DNA from: an uncultured Granulosicoccaceae bacterium
GTDB lineage: Bacteria; Pseudomonadota; Gammaproteobacteria; Granulosicoccales; Granulosicoccaceae
Length of the DNA: 64,000 nucleotides
Assembly: GCA_937998875.1 (NCBI GenBank)
Contig: CALLBO010000041.1
Location: 61,731-125,730 of the forward strand
Direction of reading: 5' to 3'
Positions 16,677 to 25,059 of the stretch are shown here, one piece after another. A program made the position numbers and the translations under genes. Below the pieces are notes generated by a model. It was not told the DNA's origin. It saw only the letters and a list, made by a program, of their open reading frames with translations, and ran no database searches. Positions within the stretch are counted from its first letter, which is position 1. Every line of letters starts with the position of its first letter.

Positions 16677-18554
16677 GTGACATCGTTGTATCACAGATTC
16701 ACCACTGCCGTGCTGCATCTGGTGAAACCTTATTCCTCTACAGATGTGCCTCCGTCACCTCATGCCTGGCAGTATCTGCGTTCTCATTTAACACCGCTTA
16801 AAGGTGTGCTAACCCTGAGTGTGGTGTTTACCGTTGTCTACGCGAGCATTGAAGTCTGGATAATCAGCTTTGCCGGAGACCTGATTGATACCCTTAATGC
16901 AACCGATCCTGCTGGTTTATGGAGTCAGCACAAGGTAAGCCTCATAATCGCAGCCGTCATGCTATTACTGTTAAGGCCGCTCTCACAACTTTTTAGGCAG
17001 GCAGTTAATGACATTGGTGTCAATTGTAATGCTGCTACACTTGTTCGTTGGCGTGCGCACAGCCATCTTTCAAAGCAATCTGTTGGCTGGTTTCAGGAGG
17101 ATCTTACCGGGCGAACAGCGATCAGACTGGTTGAAATTGGTAACCAGTCGTCTGATGTCATCTATCGGTTGATAAACACGTTCGCCTATGGTCTGGTGTA
17201 TATGGTGGGCATTGTGGCGTTGATGTCCGGTACGGATATTCGGTTGGCCGTTCCGTTGCTCTTATGGCTGGCTCTGTATATTGGCATAATGTTTTTGTAC
17301 ATACCGCGAATGGTCAAGGCGCAGCAGAAATTCCAAAGTGCAAAGTCGGCACTGACCGGTGTTGTTGTGGACGGTTTTTCCAATATCGATACCATGAAAC
17401 TCTTTGCTGACCGGGGGTTGATGGTTAACGACCATAAAACCGGACTGGAGAATACGCGGCTTGCGCTGTTTCGTACCAGGCAGATCGGTGTGTCGTTGAG
17501 AACCGTACTTTCGATTCTGGAAGGGATTGTTATGGTCGGGTTTGTCGGTTATGGAATATGGCTCTGGACTATCGGAGCTGCAACCATTGGATTGATTGGT
17601 GCGGCTGTAGCTTTAACTCTACGTATTACAACCATGGCCGAGTGGATATTCGATTCAATCTGGTGGACATTTTTGCGCGTGGGCAGCGTACGTGAGGCAC
17701 TAAAAACTATTGCTCAGCCACTGGACATTCCCATCACTCCTGATGCGCCTGAATTGATTGTTGAAAGCGGCGCAATAGAAATTCAAAATGTTACCCACCA
17801 TTACGGAATGGGCGCTGGTGGATTGAACCGGATATCACTGAGTATAAAAGCCGGCGAGAAGGTTGCAATTGTCGGTAGGTCAGGGGCCGGTAAGTCAACG
17901 TTGGTTAATCTTATCCTGCGCTTTCATGAGGCAGAGCATGGTTCAATAGTAATCGATGGTCAGAATATTCGTGATGTAGAGCAGGACAGCTTGCGATCTG
18001 TGATTGGTATGGTTAGCCAGCAGGCGGCTCTGTTAAACCGATCGGTGCGTGAGAATATCGCACTCGGTCGCGAAGACGTGACGCTTGAGCAAATTGAAAA
18101 CGCCGCCCGTGAAGCGCGGGCTCACGAGTTTATAAAGCAGCTGGTCGATTCTTCAGGCCGTAGCGGATACGATGCTCATGTCGGAGAACGCGGGATTAAG
18201 CTCTCCGGTGGGCAACGACAACGCATAGCATTGTCGCGGGTGATTTTAAAAAGTGCTCCAATACTAATACTCGATGAAGCAACGAGCGCTCTTGATAGCG
18301 AAGTAGAAGCGCAAATTCAGCTTGCGCTTAACACGGTGATGCAGAACAAAACGGTTATTGCGATAGCTCACAGACTATCGACTATCGCCAGAATGGATCG
18401 AATCATTGTGATGGATAATGGTTCTATTGTTGAGGAGGGTACGCATCAGGAACTACTCGCAGGCGATACGCTCTATGCGAGTTTCTGGAACCGTCAGTCT
18501 GATGGTTTTATTGATGTATCTGAAGAAGAGCTGTCTGAAGGCAGCAATAGATAA
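16677..18554 (+). CDS. ABC exporter, fused permease-ATPase (MsbA/MDR-like half transporter)
   Basis: This is a 625-aa half-transporter with a six-helix type-1 ABC exporter domain (about residues 35-345). A nucleotide-binding domain has Walker A GRSGAGKS (400-407), Q-loop SQQAALLNRSV, signature LSGGQRQR and Walker B LILDEATSALD. It probably works as a homodimer in the inner membrane. The start is GTG with GGGAG 8 nt upstream. It lies 82 nt after GH88 on the same strand and could be read with the operon. Export function does not fit the uptake logic, and the substrate cannot be inferred; lipids or amphiphiles are typical for this family. Confidence 0.9.
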   Translation: MTSLYHRFTTAVLHLVKPYSSTDVPPSPHAWQYLRSHLTPLKGVLTLSVVFTVVYASIEVWIISFAGDLIDTLNATDPAGLWSQHKVSLIIAAVMLLLLRPLSQLFRQAVNDIGVNCNAATLVRWRAHSHLSKQSVGWFQEDLTGRTAIRLVEIGNQSSDVIYRLINTFAYGLVYMVGIVALMSGTDIRLAVPLLLWLALYIGIMFLYIPRMVKAQQKFQSAKSALTGVVVDGFSNIDTMKLFADRGLMVNDHKTGLENTRLALFRTRQIGVSLRTVLSILEGIVMVGFVGYGIWLWTIGAATIGLIGAAVALTLRITTMAEWIFDSIWWTFLRVGSVREALKTIAQPLDIPITPDAPELIVESGAIEIQNVTHHYGMGAGGLNRISLSIKAGEKVAIVGRSGAGKSTLVNLILRFHEAEHGSIVIDGQNIRDVEQDSLRSVIGMVSQQAALLNRSVRENIALGREDVTLEQIENAAREARAHEFIKQLVDSSGRSGYDAHVGERGIKLSGGQRQRIALSRVILKSAPILILDEATSALDSEVEAQIQLALNTVMQNKTVIAIAHRLSTIARMDRIIVMDNGSIVEEGTHQELLAGDTLYASFWNRQSDGFIDVSEEELSEGSNR

Positions 18555-18572
18555 CGCGCAGATTGTATAAGG

Positions 18573-18600
18573 TTGCAACTGCCATCCCTGACAGTTGCAA
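18573..18600. terminator. Bidirectional hairpin between convergent genes
   Basis: A 9-bp perfect stem (TTGCAACTG and CAGTTGCAA) has a 10-nt loop and sits in the 55-bp gap between the ABC exporter stop and the stop of the minus-strand metallo-beta-lactamase-fold gene. It is probably a shared terminator, though T-tracts are weak on both sides. Confidence 0.55.
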
Positions 18601-18609
18601 CTGTTTGGA

Positions 18610-19662
18610 TCACTGCGGAAGCCGCAAGCTTTTTAAGTCAGTACCCACAATCACATTACCGTCAAAGCCGCCGTCCAGAACTGCGCTTTTGTAGTCATCC
18701 TCGGTGAGCCCGCCACCGGGAATAGGATACGGCCCCTGTTGCTTTGCAGCCATTGGCGGAATGAGGTGCGTGAGCATCAAGTGCTTGCTGCCGGTTCGCT
18801 TTGCCATTGCACCAAGATCGCTGGCCGAACTTTGGCGAAAGTAGATCGGTGGTGGAAAGCCGCTGTCTTTGTCCGGCCCCATTACCGGATGAATAGTGGA
18901 ATGTACAATGACATCGGCACCCATGGCGAGTTTCTCAACCTGTGCTGAAGTGGAGCTGTCGCGAGGTGGCTTTGGCGCGTCATTACCTGCATCACCACCA
19001 ATAACTACTGAGCCCGCAGGTGTATCTACTCTATAGGAAACATGGCCCGGTATATGACGGGATGCTATTGCTGTGACAACGACATCGTCTTTATTCCATA
19101 CCTCGGTGGCTTTTTTTTCAGGATTGAAGAGGTTGAGATTAATCAGATCAGCAGGACCGCCAGGCAGTCGCTTTTTGTTTTCCGCGAGTCTCTGCGCCAT
19201 TTCGCCCGATTGAATAAAAGCATCGCCAATATGTACCGCCAGTTTAGCGCAGCTTAGAACATGCCCCGCAGGGGACGGTGCATCTGCACTGCAGACGAGA
19301 TCGACTTTTGGTCCGCCTGAGCCGAAATGCCAGCGCAGCTGCATCATATCTGCAAGGCCCTCTGTATGATCGGAGTGCATGTGAGTCAGGAAGATCGCGT
19401 GCAGTTTGCCGACTGGCGTTTTGGCCTGAGACAAGCGTTGTGTAGTGCCGCGGCCGGTGTCAAATTGCAGGTTTATATCACTACAGTTGCTTTCGACCGT
19501 TCCGTACTGAACCAGTGTGCCAGCGCCTGCCTGACCCTGAAACACCGGCGGACCGCCTTGAGTGCCGGTGAGCGTGATCTGAAGACATTGCTCAGCAAAT
19601 GCAGGTGCAGCCGCAAATGACATTAGAACCACGGTATACAACTGAAGCAGGTGTTTTTTCAT
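18610..19662 (-). CDS. Secreted metallo-beta-lactamase-fold hydrolase
   Basis: This is a 350-aa protein with a signal peptide (residues 1-23, ending AFA). It has the metallo-beta-lactamase signature THMHSDHTEG (His94, His96, Asp98, His99) and later metal ligands in SRHIPGHVSY, GGDAGND and the C-terminal LTHLIPP. The layout resembles the RNase Z/arylsulfatase branch of the superfamily, as in periplasmic hydrolases of this type; it is not a beta-lactamase by sequence. It is a single gene, convergent with the ABC exporter. The substrate is unknown: a phosphodiester, sulfate ester or lactone are all possible in this fold. Confidence 0.85.
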   Translation of the reverse strand: MKKHLLQLYTVVLMSFAAAPAFAEQCLQITLTGTQGGPPVFQGQAGAGTLVQYGTVESNCSDINLQFDTGRGTTQRLSQAKTPVGKLHAIFLTHMHSDHTEGLADMMQLRWHFGSGGPKVDLVCSADAPSPAGHVLSCAKLAVHIGDAFIQSGEMAQRLAENKKRLPGGPADLINLNLFNPEKKATEVWNKDDVVVTAIASRHIPGHVSYRVDTPAGSVVIGGDAGNDAPKPPRDSSTSAQVEKLAMGADVIVHSTIHPVMGPDKDSGFPPPIYFRQSSASDLGAMAKRTGSKHLMLTHLIPPMAAKQQGPYPIPGGGLTEDDYKSAVLDGGFDGNVIVGTDLKSLRLPQ

Positions 19663-19897
19663 TTTTCCTCCATAACAACACTGTGCGCTGTTTCTGAGTG
19701 ATCAATTATACGCCGCGGATGTGTACCGGAGACGGTTTAGATTCGGAATTGTTAGTTAACAGCGCCATATGCGCGGGAAATGTTCTGACTGACCGGTTAA
19801 TATATTTTCTTGTGTGGGGCTGAGCCACTGCTGAGCCATGGTTTCATGGTTTTAAGGGGTTGTAGGCAACTTTTGAGTGCAAACAGATTAATAGATT

Positions 19898-20677
19898 ATG
19901 AAGACTTCAGCTGAGTATATAAATCTTAAGGCCAACCCGATTGAGTCAAAGGAATTTAGAGCCAGCAGCAAAAAAACTCTGGATGAAAGCGGTGCGCTTC
20001 GGCTGCGCAATTTCCTCACTGATGAAGCTGTGCATTCGGTTAGAGGTGAAGGGAAGTTGCAGGCGCATCTGGCCTATTACACCAGTAGCGATCACAATGT
20101 CTACTTGCAGCCGCAGGATCCCTGTTTTGAATCATCGCATGCGAGGAACCGTGCAGTGAGTTCCAGCAAAGGTTGCATCACGACGGATCAAATTCCAGAG
20201 TCATCTATTCTCCATGACTTGTACCACAATGAAGAATTCAAAGAATTTCTTTGTGCTGTGCTTGAAGAAAGTTCGTTGCATGAATATGCAGATACAGTAT
20301 CTTCAATAAATCTACACTATGCAGCCGCCGGGCAGGAGCTCGGATGGCATTTTGATAATTCTTCTTTCGCTATCACATTGCTTATTCAAAAACCCAAAAA
20401 AGGTGGTGTCTTTGAGTATGTTGAGAATGTCAGAGACGCAGACGCGGGTGAGATGAATTTTGATGCCGTTGACAAGATTCTTGATGGCAAAACACCGGTA
20501 AAAGAACTTCCAATTGAAGTGGGTGACCTAGTTCTCTTCCGGGGTCGAAACGCAGTGCACAGAGTTACCCCGACACTGGGTGATACCACCAGAATGCTGG
20601 TTGTATTGGCTTACAACACGGAGCCAGGTATAGCCTTGTCTGAGTCAGCGCGACGAACATTCTACGGCAGGCTTTGA
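19898..20677 (+). CDS. Fe(II)/2-oxoglutarate-dependent oxygenase, BesD/HalB-like
   Basis: This is a 259-aa non-heme iron oxygenase. The iron triad is visible as His151 and Asp153 in WHFDNSSFAITLLIQ and His221 in GRNAVHRVTP, with the 2-oxoglutarate-binding Arg232 in DTTRMLVV. The blocks IQKPKKGGVFEYVENVRD and EVGDLVLFRGRNAVHRVTP recall, from memory, the BesD family that chlorinates or hydroxylates free amino acids. Halogenases in that family replace the Asp by Gly or Ala; here Asp is kept, so hydroxylation is expected. No biosynthetic neighbours are present: flanking genes are a metallohydrolase and a lipoprotein. The substrate may be a free amino acid, which is inference. Confidence 0.8.
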   Translation: MKTSAEYINLKANPIESKEFRASSKKTLDESGALRLRNFLTDEAVHSVRGEGKLQAHLAYYTSSDHNVYLQPQDPCFESSHARNRAVSSSKGCITTDQIPESSILHDLYHNEEFKEFLCAVLEESSLHEYADTVSSINLHYAAAGQELGWHFDNSSFAITLLIQKPKKGGVFEYVENVRDADAGEMNFDAVDKILDGKTPVKELPIEVGDLVLFRGRNAVHRVTPTLGDTTRMLVVLAYNTEPGIALSESARRTFYGRL

Positions 20678-20833
20678 TCTGTAAAATATTTTACCGTCGC
20701 ATTGTGAGAGGGGGCAACCTAGTGGGCCGTCTGGCTTTCGAAACTCTAACCAACTATCTTTCCAGTTGCTACATAATATAAAGAAAGATATTAGGCTCCC
20801 TCATAAATTGGGACTGCATTCCAGAGAGCTCCT

Positions 20834-21433
20834 GTGGTGGTAACGGAAAAACTAAATATAAAGCGTTGTCACAGGGTCGGCGTAGCCTGCGTCTTGATAG
20901 TGACTGTACTTACAGGCTGCGCGACAAGGCAGGTTAGCGACACGCTGCAGGGATCTACCGCGCAACGGCTGGTGACCTACAGCCTTGAAAAATTTATTGT
21001 AGAGCTGGCGGACCAGCCGGAGGTTTCACTGGAGAATGAATCAGTGCATCTCGGCATTTATTTTATAGAAGACCACCCGATGATTGAGTACGCACGGCAG
21101 CGTCTCATAGCCCAGCTTGAATTGATGCATGGTATTCAGATTGCAGCACCCCACGAGCCTGCAAAATTCCAGATTGATGTTTACTTTCACTCTATTGGAA
21201 CAGACCTGGATAACTTCGGTTTGACCATTCCAAGCCTCGGTTTTTTTGCGTCTGCTGATTCCGAGATAGAAATACTCGCGTTGGATATGTTTCATGGCGT
21301 GACTGAAGGCTACGCGATTGTCAAGCCGTTAACCGGGGGCTCTATGCGGCGGACCAAACGGATCCTATCCCGAATACGCAGGGATAATGTTGCCACTCCA
21401 ATTATTGATTTCCCGGTTAATCAACTGGATTAA
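20834..21433 (+). CDS. Uncharacterised lipoprotein
   Basis: This is a 199-aa protein whose N-terminus is a lipoprotein signal: positively charged residues 1-14, a hydrophobic core and the lipobox VLTGC with the acylated Cys29. It is probably anchored to the outer or inner membrane facing the periplasm. The mature part is a mixed alpha/beta domain without a motif I recognise. VHLGIYFIEDHPMIEYARQR and FQIDVYFHSIGTDLDNFGL suggest strand-helix alternation. The frame opens with two GTG codons; no ATG is available before the lipobox. It stands alone between the Fe/2OG oxygenase and the uraD operon. I do not recognise the family. Confidence 0.7.
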   Translation: MVVTEKLNIKRCHRVGVACVLIVTVLTGCATRQVSDTLQGSTAQRLVTYSLEKFIVELADQPEVSLENESVHLGIYFIEDHPMIEYARQRLIAQLELMHGIQIAAPHEPAKFQIDVYFHSIGTDLDNFGLTIPSLGFFASADSEIEILALDMFHGVTEGYAIVKPLTGGSMRRTKRILSRIRRDNVATPIIDFPVNQLD

Positions 21434-21628
21434 ATTCTGCTGCGGGTTGGCGGGACTGTGGCGTCGGGTCAATGCATCGAGAGACTGGTTACAGCCTGTC
21501 TGCATTGCCTGACCGGCGTATTCAAGATGCTATGCGACACTAACGCAAATTCATTTTGGTATCGGAATTGGCTATACTTCGGGTTGGGTTAGTTGTTAAA
21601 TGCCGGTTGGTCGATAAGCAAGGTTTTT

Positions 21629-22156
21629 ATGAAGGCGAGTGAGCCAGCAGTAGATCTCTGCCAGATGGATGAGGCTGGATTTCTGGAAAAATTCGGGGGT
21701 CTGTACGAGCACTCACCATGGATTGCGGAGAAGGTCTGGAATGAGGTAAAGACAGACAAATCCATTACTGTAAAAGCACTGGCCAGCCGCTTAAAAACCA
21801 CCGTCGACGACGCCAGTGATGAGTTAAAACTCAAACTGCTCTGTGCGCATCCTGAGCTCGCTGGCAGAGCCGCTATTGATGGCACGTTGACTCCCGAATC
21901 AACCGATGAGCAAGCCCGCGCCAGACTTGACCTCTGTACACCGGAGGAGTTCGACACCTTTCATCGGCTGAACAAAGCGTACAACGAGAAATTTAAATTT
22001 CCCTTCATCATGGCTGTGCGCAACAGCAGCCGCGAAGAAATTTTAGAAGCATTCCAGTCACGTGTACATAACAATCCGGATCAGGAGTTCAATACCGCGC
22101 TAGAGCAGGTACATCAGATTGCTTTGCTGCGCCTGAGTGCAGTTACCCACCTATGA
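21629..22156 (+). CDS. uraD: OHCU decarboxylase (2-oxo-4-hydroxy-4-carboxy-5-ureidoimidazoline decarboxylase)
   Basis: This is a 175-aa enzyme that converts OHCU to S-allantoin, the last step of urate oxidation. Hallmarks are LLCAHPELAG, containing the catalytic His74, then LTPESTDEQARARLD, CTPEEFDTFHRLNKAYNEKF and the C-terminal FPFIMAVRNSSREEIL. The ATG at 21629 is preferred to the upstream TTG at 21593 because it gives the family's usual length and follows an AAGG element. The stop codon overlaps the start of puuE (ATGA), showing tight coupling with the next ureide enzyme. Neither urate oxidase nor the HIU hydrolase gene is present in this window. Confidence 0.94.
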   Translation: MKASEPAVDLCQMDEAGFLEKFGGLYEHSPWIAEKVWNEVKTDKSITVKALASRLKTTVDDASDELKLKLLCAHPELAGRAAIDGTLTPESTDEQARARLDLCTPEEFDTFHRLNKAYNEKFKFPFIMAVRNSSREEILEAFQSRVHNNPDQEFNTALEQVHQIALLRLSAVTHL

Positions 22157-23148
22157 GTAGAGACCCTTCGTATCCCAGTGACCCCCCATATCCCAGTGAA
22201 GCTCCCTATCCAAGAGACCTGGTTGGTTACGGTAAAACCCTGCCTGATGCACAATGGCCTGATAAAGCCAGAGTCGCAATACAGTTTGTAGTCAACTATG
22301 AAGAAGGTGGTGAAAACTGCGTACTTCACGGTGATGAAGGTTCTGAGGCATTTTTATCAGAGATTGTAGGCGCGGCTTCCTATCCGCACGTCAGACACAT
22401 AAATATGGAGTCTATTTACGAATATGGATCACGGGCCGGGTATTGGCGTTTATTGCGCATATTTTCAGAGCGAAATATTCCGGTAACGGTATTTGGCGTG
22501 GCCATGGCGCTGCAGAGAAATGCCGATGTGGTCGAAAGTATGCTCAAAGCAGACTGGGAGATTGCCAGTCACGGATACCGATGGATCGACTACCAGTTTA
22601 TTGATGAAGCAATTGAGCTTGAACATCTGCATAAAGCCATTGAAATACACACTGCGGTTACCGGTTCAAAGCCACAAGGCTGGTATCTCGGAAGATGTAG
22701 CCCGAATTCACATCGATTAGCTGCAGAACATGGCGAGTTTCTCTATAACGCAGACACCTATGCAGATGAATTGCCCTACTGGGATTATCAGTTTGAACAA
22801 CCGCAGTTGATGGTGCCCTATACCCTGGATGCCAACGATATGCGCTTTGCCACCCCGCAGGGTTTTAACACAGCTGAGCATTTCTACCAGTATTTAAAGG
22901 ACAGCTTTGATGTGTTGTATGCAGAAGGAGAAAGCTGCCCGAAGATGATGTCGGTCGGGCTTCACTGCCGCCTTGTGGGTCGGCCGGGCCGTGCCGCCGG
23001 TCTGATAAAATTTTTAGATTACCTGGCTGAACACGATCGTGTGTGGGTCGCCACGCGTCGGGATATTGCACAACACTGGTGCAACACGCATCCCGCTTCC
23101 GACCCCGCCAGGAGTCCCGCTCAAATCTTGCCATACGATGGAACGTAG
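22153..23148 (+). CDS. puuE: PuuE-type allantoinase (polysaccharide deacetylase fold)
   Basis: This is a 331-aa cofactor-poor allantoinase related to chitin/polysaccharide deacetylases. It hydrolyses allantoin to allantoate and is not homologous to the amidohydrolase-type AllB. Family features are GYGKTLPDAQWPDKARVAIQ, VVNYEEGGENCVLHGD, SIYEYGSRAGYWRLLRIF, ASHGYRWIDY and the C-terminal MMSVGLHCRLVGRPGR. A short proline/tyrosine-rich N-terminus (YPSDPPYPSEAPYP) repeats the unit YPS/R three or four times. The gene overlaps uraD by 4 nt and precedes an NCS2 permease, so the three genes form a purine/ureide uptake and breakdown set. Confidence 0.94.
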   Translation: MSRDPSYPSDPPYPSEAPYPRDLVGYGKTLPDAQWPDKARVAIQFVVNYEEGGENCVLHGDEGSEAFLSEIVGAASYPHVRHINMESIYEYGSRAGYWRLLRIFSERNIPVTVFGVAMALQRNADVVESMLKADWEIASHGYRWIDYQFIDEAIELEHLHKAIEIHTAVTGSKPQGWYLGRCSPNSHRLAAEHGEFLYNADTYADELPYWDYQFEQPQLMVPYTLDANDMRFATPQGFNTAEHFYQYLKDSFDVLYAEGESCPKMMSVGLHCRLVGRPGRAAGLIKFLDYLAEHDRVWVATRRDIAQHWCNTHPASDPARSPAQILPYDGT

Positions 23149-23276
23149 GCGGTGCAATTTCCATCACCTGTGTCAGTGAATTTTGTTTGAACAATATTTA
23201 CGCTGCCGCAGATTTTTCCACAATTGCCTGATGTCGTGCGACAAAGGTTCTGAAGGTTCTACAAGAAGAGGAATAT

Positions 23277-24992
23277 ATGGCTAAAACTACCGCGGGTATG
23301 ACGCAGGAACAAATGCGTGATCCCAATTATTTCCCCGGCTTTATAAAGGGGGTGCCGCTCGGCATACAGCATGTACTGGCCATGTTTGTCAGTAATGTAA
23401 CGCCTGCGATCATTATTGCAGGTGCTGCCGGCTTTGGTTTCGGGTCTGGTGATATCAGCCCGATGATTTATATGATCCAGATGTCTATGGTGTTTGCGGG
23501 TATCGCCACCTTGCTGCAAACAGTTAGCGTTGGGCCGTTCGGTGCGAGATTGCCGATTGTGCAAGGTACAAGCTTTGCTTTCCTGCCGGTGATGATTCCA
23601 CTGGTTGCGGGCAAAGGTGTTGATGCCATGGCCATACTCATGGGCGGTATTGTTGCCGGTGGTATTTTTCACTTCTTTCTCGGTACATTTATTGGCCGCA
23701 TTCGCAACTGGTTGCCGCCGTTGGTTACCGGTTTGATCGTATTAATGATCGGTCTTGCACTCGTATCTGTGGGAATCAAGTATGCCGCCGGTGGTGCAGC
23801 TACATTCCAGATGGAGGCCCCTGACTTTGGCAGCTTAAAGAACTGGACGATGGCGGGCACGGTAATCATCGTCACGCTGCTATTGAAATTTTTTACACGC
23901 GGCTTGCTTTCGGTAGCCGCGGTGCTGATTGGTCTTATTGCAGGCTATGTGGTTGCGTATTTCATGGGTGAAGTTAAGTTTGATGCAATTGCCAAGGCGG
24001 GTGACTATATGATTCCCAATCCGCTGCACTTTGGTATCCAGTTCAGTATTGCTGCTGTTGTGGGCATGTGCCTGATGTCGATCATCTCGGCTATTGAAAC
24101 AGTGGGTGATGTTTCAGGTATCACCAAAGGTGGTGCAGGGCGTGAAGCCACTGATCGTGAAATCAGTGGTGCGACCTATGCTGATGGTATTGGTACCGCT
24201 GTGGCTGGTGTTTTCGGTGGCTTGCCGAATACGTCTTTCAGTCAGAACGTTGGCCTGGTTGCAATGACCGGCGTTATGAGTCGACATGTCGTGACACTGG
24301 GTGCTTTGTTTCTGATAGCTTGCGGTTTTTTCCCGAAAGTAGGGGCGGCAATTTCTACTGTACCTATTGAAGTACTGGGCGGTGGTGTGATTGTGATGTT
24401 TGGTATGGTAGCAGCGGCCGGTGTTAGCTTGCTGTCTGATGTTAACTGGAATCGCCGCAATCTGGTGATATTCGCAGTTGCCCTGTCTGTTGGCCTGGGA
24501 TTGCAGTTAGTGCCTACCGCGGTGCAGCATGTGCCGGACAATCTTAAAGTACTGATGACATCCGGTCTGCTGCCTGCAGCATTGATTGCGATTGTTCTGA
24601 ATGCATTGATGCCGCAAGACGATGATGACGCGTCCAATCACTCGTCTGCTGCGCATCTTCGTGCTGGACACGACGATTATGATCGATCACCTCGTCAAGG
24701 CCGTGAACGTGCTCCGGCTCGTTCTGACTCCGAGCGTGATGGTCCTCGCGGTGGCCAATATCGCGATGATCATCCACGTGACGACCGGTATGAATCTGAA
24801 GCACCGCGCTACCGGGATGAACCTCGTTATGATGACTACTACGACGAGCAACTGCGTCGTGAAACCAGACCGTATCCCGAAGACCGACCACGGTATGAAG
24901 ATCGACCGCGGTATGAGGATCGACCACGATATGAAGACCGGCCCCGTTATGAGGACGACAGGCCGCGTGATCCGCGTGGTCCGCGTCGTTAG
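23277..24992 (+). CDS. NCS2-family purine/urate permease with a disordered repeat tail
   Basis: This is a 571-aa nucleobase transporter. Residues 20-455 form the NCS2/NAT core with about 14 helices, including GPFGARLPIVQGTSF and the NAT signature SQNVGLVAMTGVMSR. That signature resembles the Q-N-x-G form of xanthine/urate carriers more than that of the uracil carrier UraA. The final 115 residues are not membrane sequence. They are rich in D, R, E, Y and P, begin at QDDDDASN and end with four copies of an 18-nt unit encoding DRPRYE. Typical NCS2 proteins end soon after the last helix, so this tail is unusual. The gene sits 128 nt after puuE, indicating uptake of urate, xanthine or allantoin precursors. 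Confidence 0.9.
   Translation: MAKTTAGMTQEQMRDPNYFPGFIKGVPLGIQHVLAMFVSNVTPAIIIAGAAGFGFGSGDISPMIYMIQMSMVFAGIATLLQTVSVGPFGARLPIVQGTSFAFLPVMIPLVAGKGVDAMAILMGGIVAGGIFHFFLGTFIGRIRNWLPPLVTGLIVLMIGLALVSVGIKYAAGGAATFQMEAPDFGSLKNWTMAGTVIIVTLLLKFFTRGLLSVAAVLIGLIAGYVVAYFMGEVKFDAIAKAGDYMIPNPLHFGIQFSIAAVVGMCLMSIISAIETVGDVSGITKGGAGREATDREISGATYADGIGTAVAGVFGGLPNTSFSQNVGLVAMTGVMSRHVVTLGALFLIACGFFPKVGAAISTVPIEVLGGGVIVMFGMVAAAGVSLLSDVNWNRRNLVIFAVALSVGLGLQLVPTAVQHVPDNLKVLMTSGLLPAALIAIVLNALMPQDDDDASNHSSAAHLRAGHDDYDRSPRQGRERAPARSDSERDGPRGGQYRDDHPRDDRYESEAPRYRDEPRYDDYYDEQLRRETRPYPEDRPRYEDRPRYEDRPRYEDRPRYEDDRPRDPRGPRR
24882..24953 (+). repeat. Four tandem 18-bp repeats encoding DRPRYE
   Basis: Four head-to-tail 18-nt units of the form GAYCGNCCNCGNTATGAR occupy 24882-24953, in frame with the permease. 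The units differ mostly at third codon positions, so the repeated peptide has been kept while the DNA has drifted. That argues against a very recent slippage artefact. Confidence 0.85.
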
Positions 24993-25003
24993 TTAGTGTG
25001 ATG

Positions 25004-25045
25004 CCAACCACTGTGCTGTTCGGCGCAGTGGTTGGTAGTTTTATT
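25004..25045 (+). terminator. Rho-independent terminator after the NCS2 permease gene
   Basis: A 10-bp perfect stem (CCAACCACTG at 25004-25013, CAGTGGTTGG at 25026-25035) extends inward with additional GC pairs and is followed by TAGTTTTATTT. It ends the uraD-puuE-permease unit and may also serve the convergent PrpF-like gene. Confidence 0.8.
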
Positions 25046-25059
25046 TATAACAGTCGACG

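Noticed and set aside
23277..24992. Uracil permease (UraA) identity for the NCS2 protein
   Set aside because: The NAT motif Q-N-x-G and placement behind puuE favour a purine or urate carrier, so no uraA symbol was given.
24544..25011. Minus-strand 155-codon frame rich in His/Asp opposite the permease tail
   Set aside because: It is the antisense of the DRPRYE repeat region; the odd composition is a shadow of the repeats.
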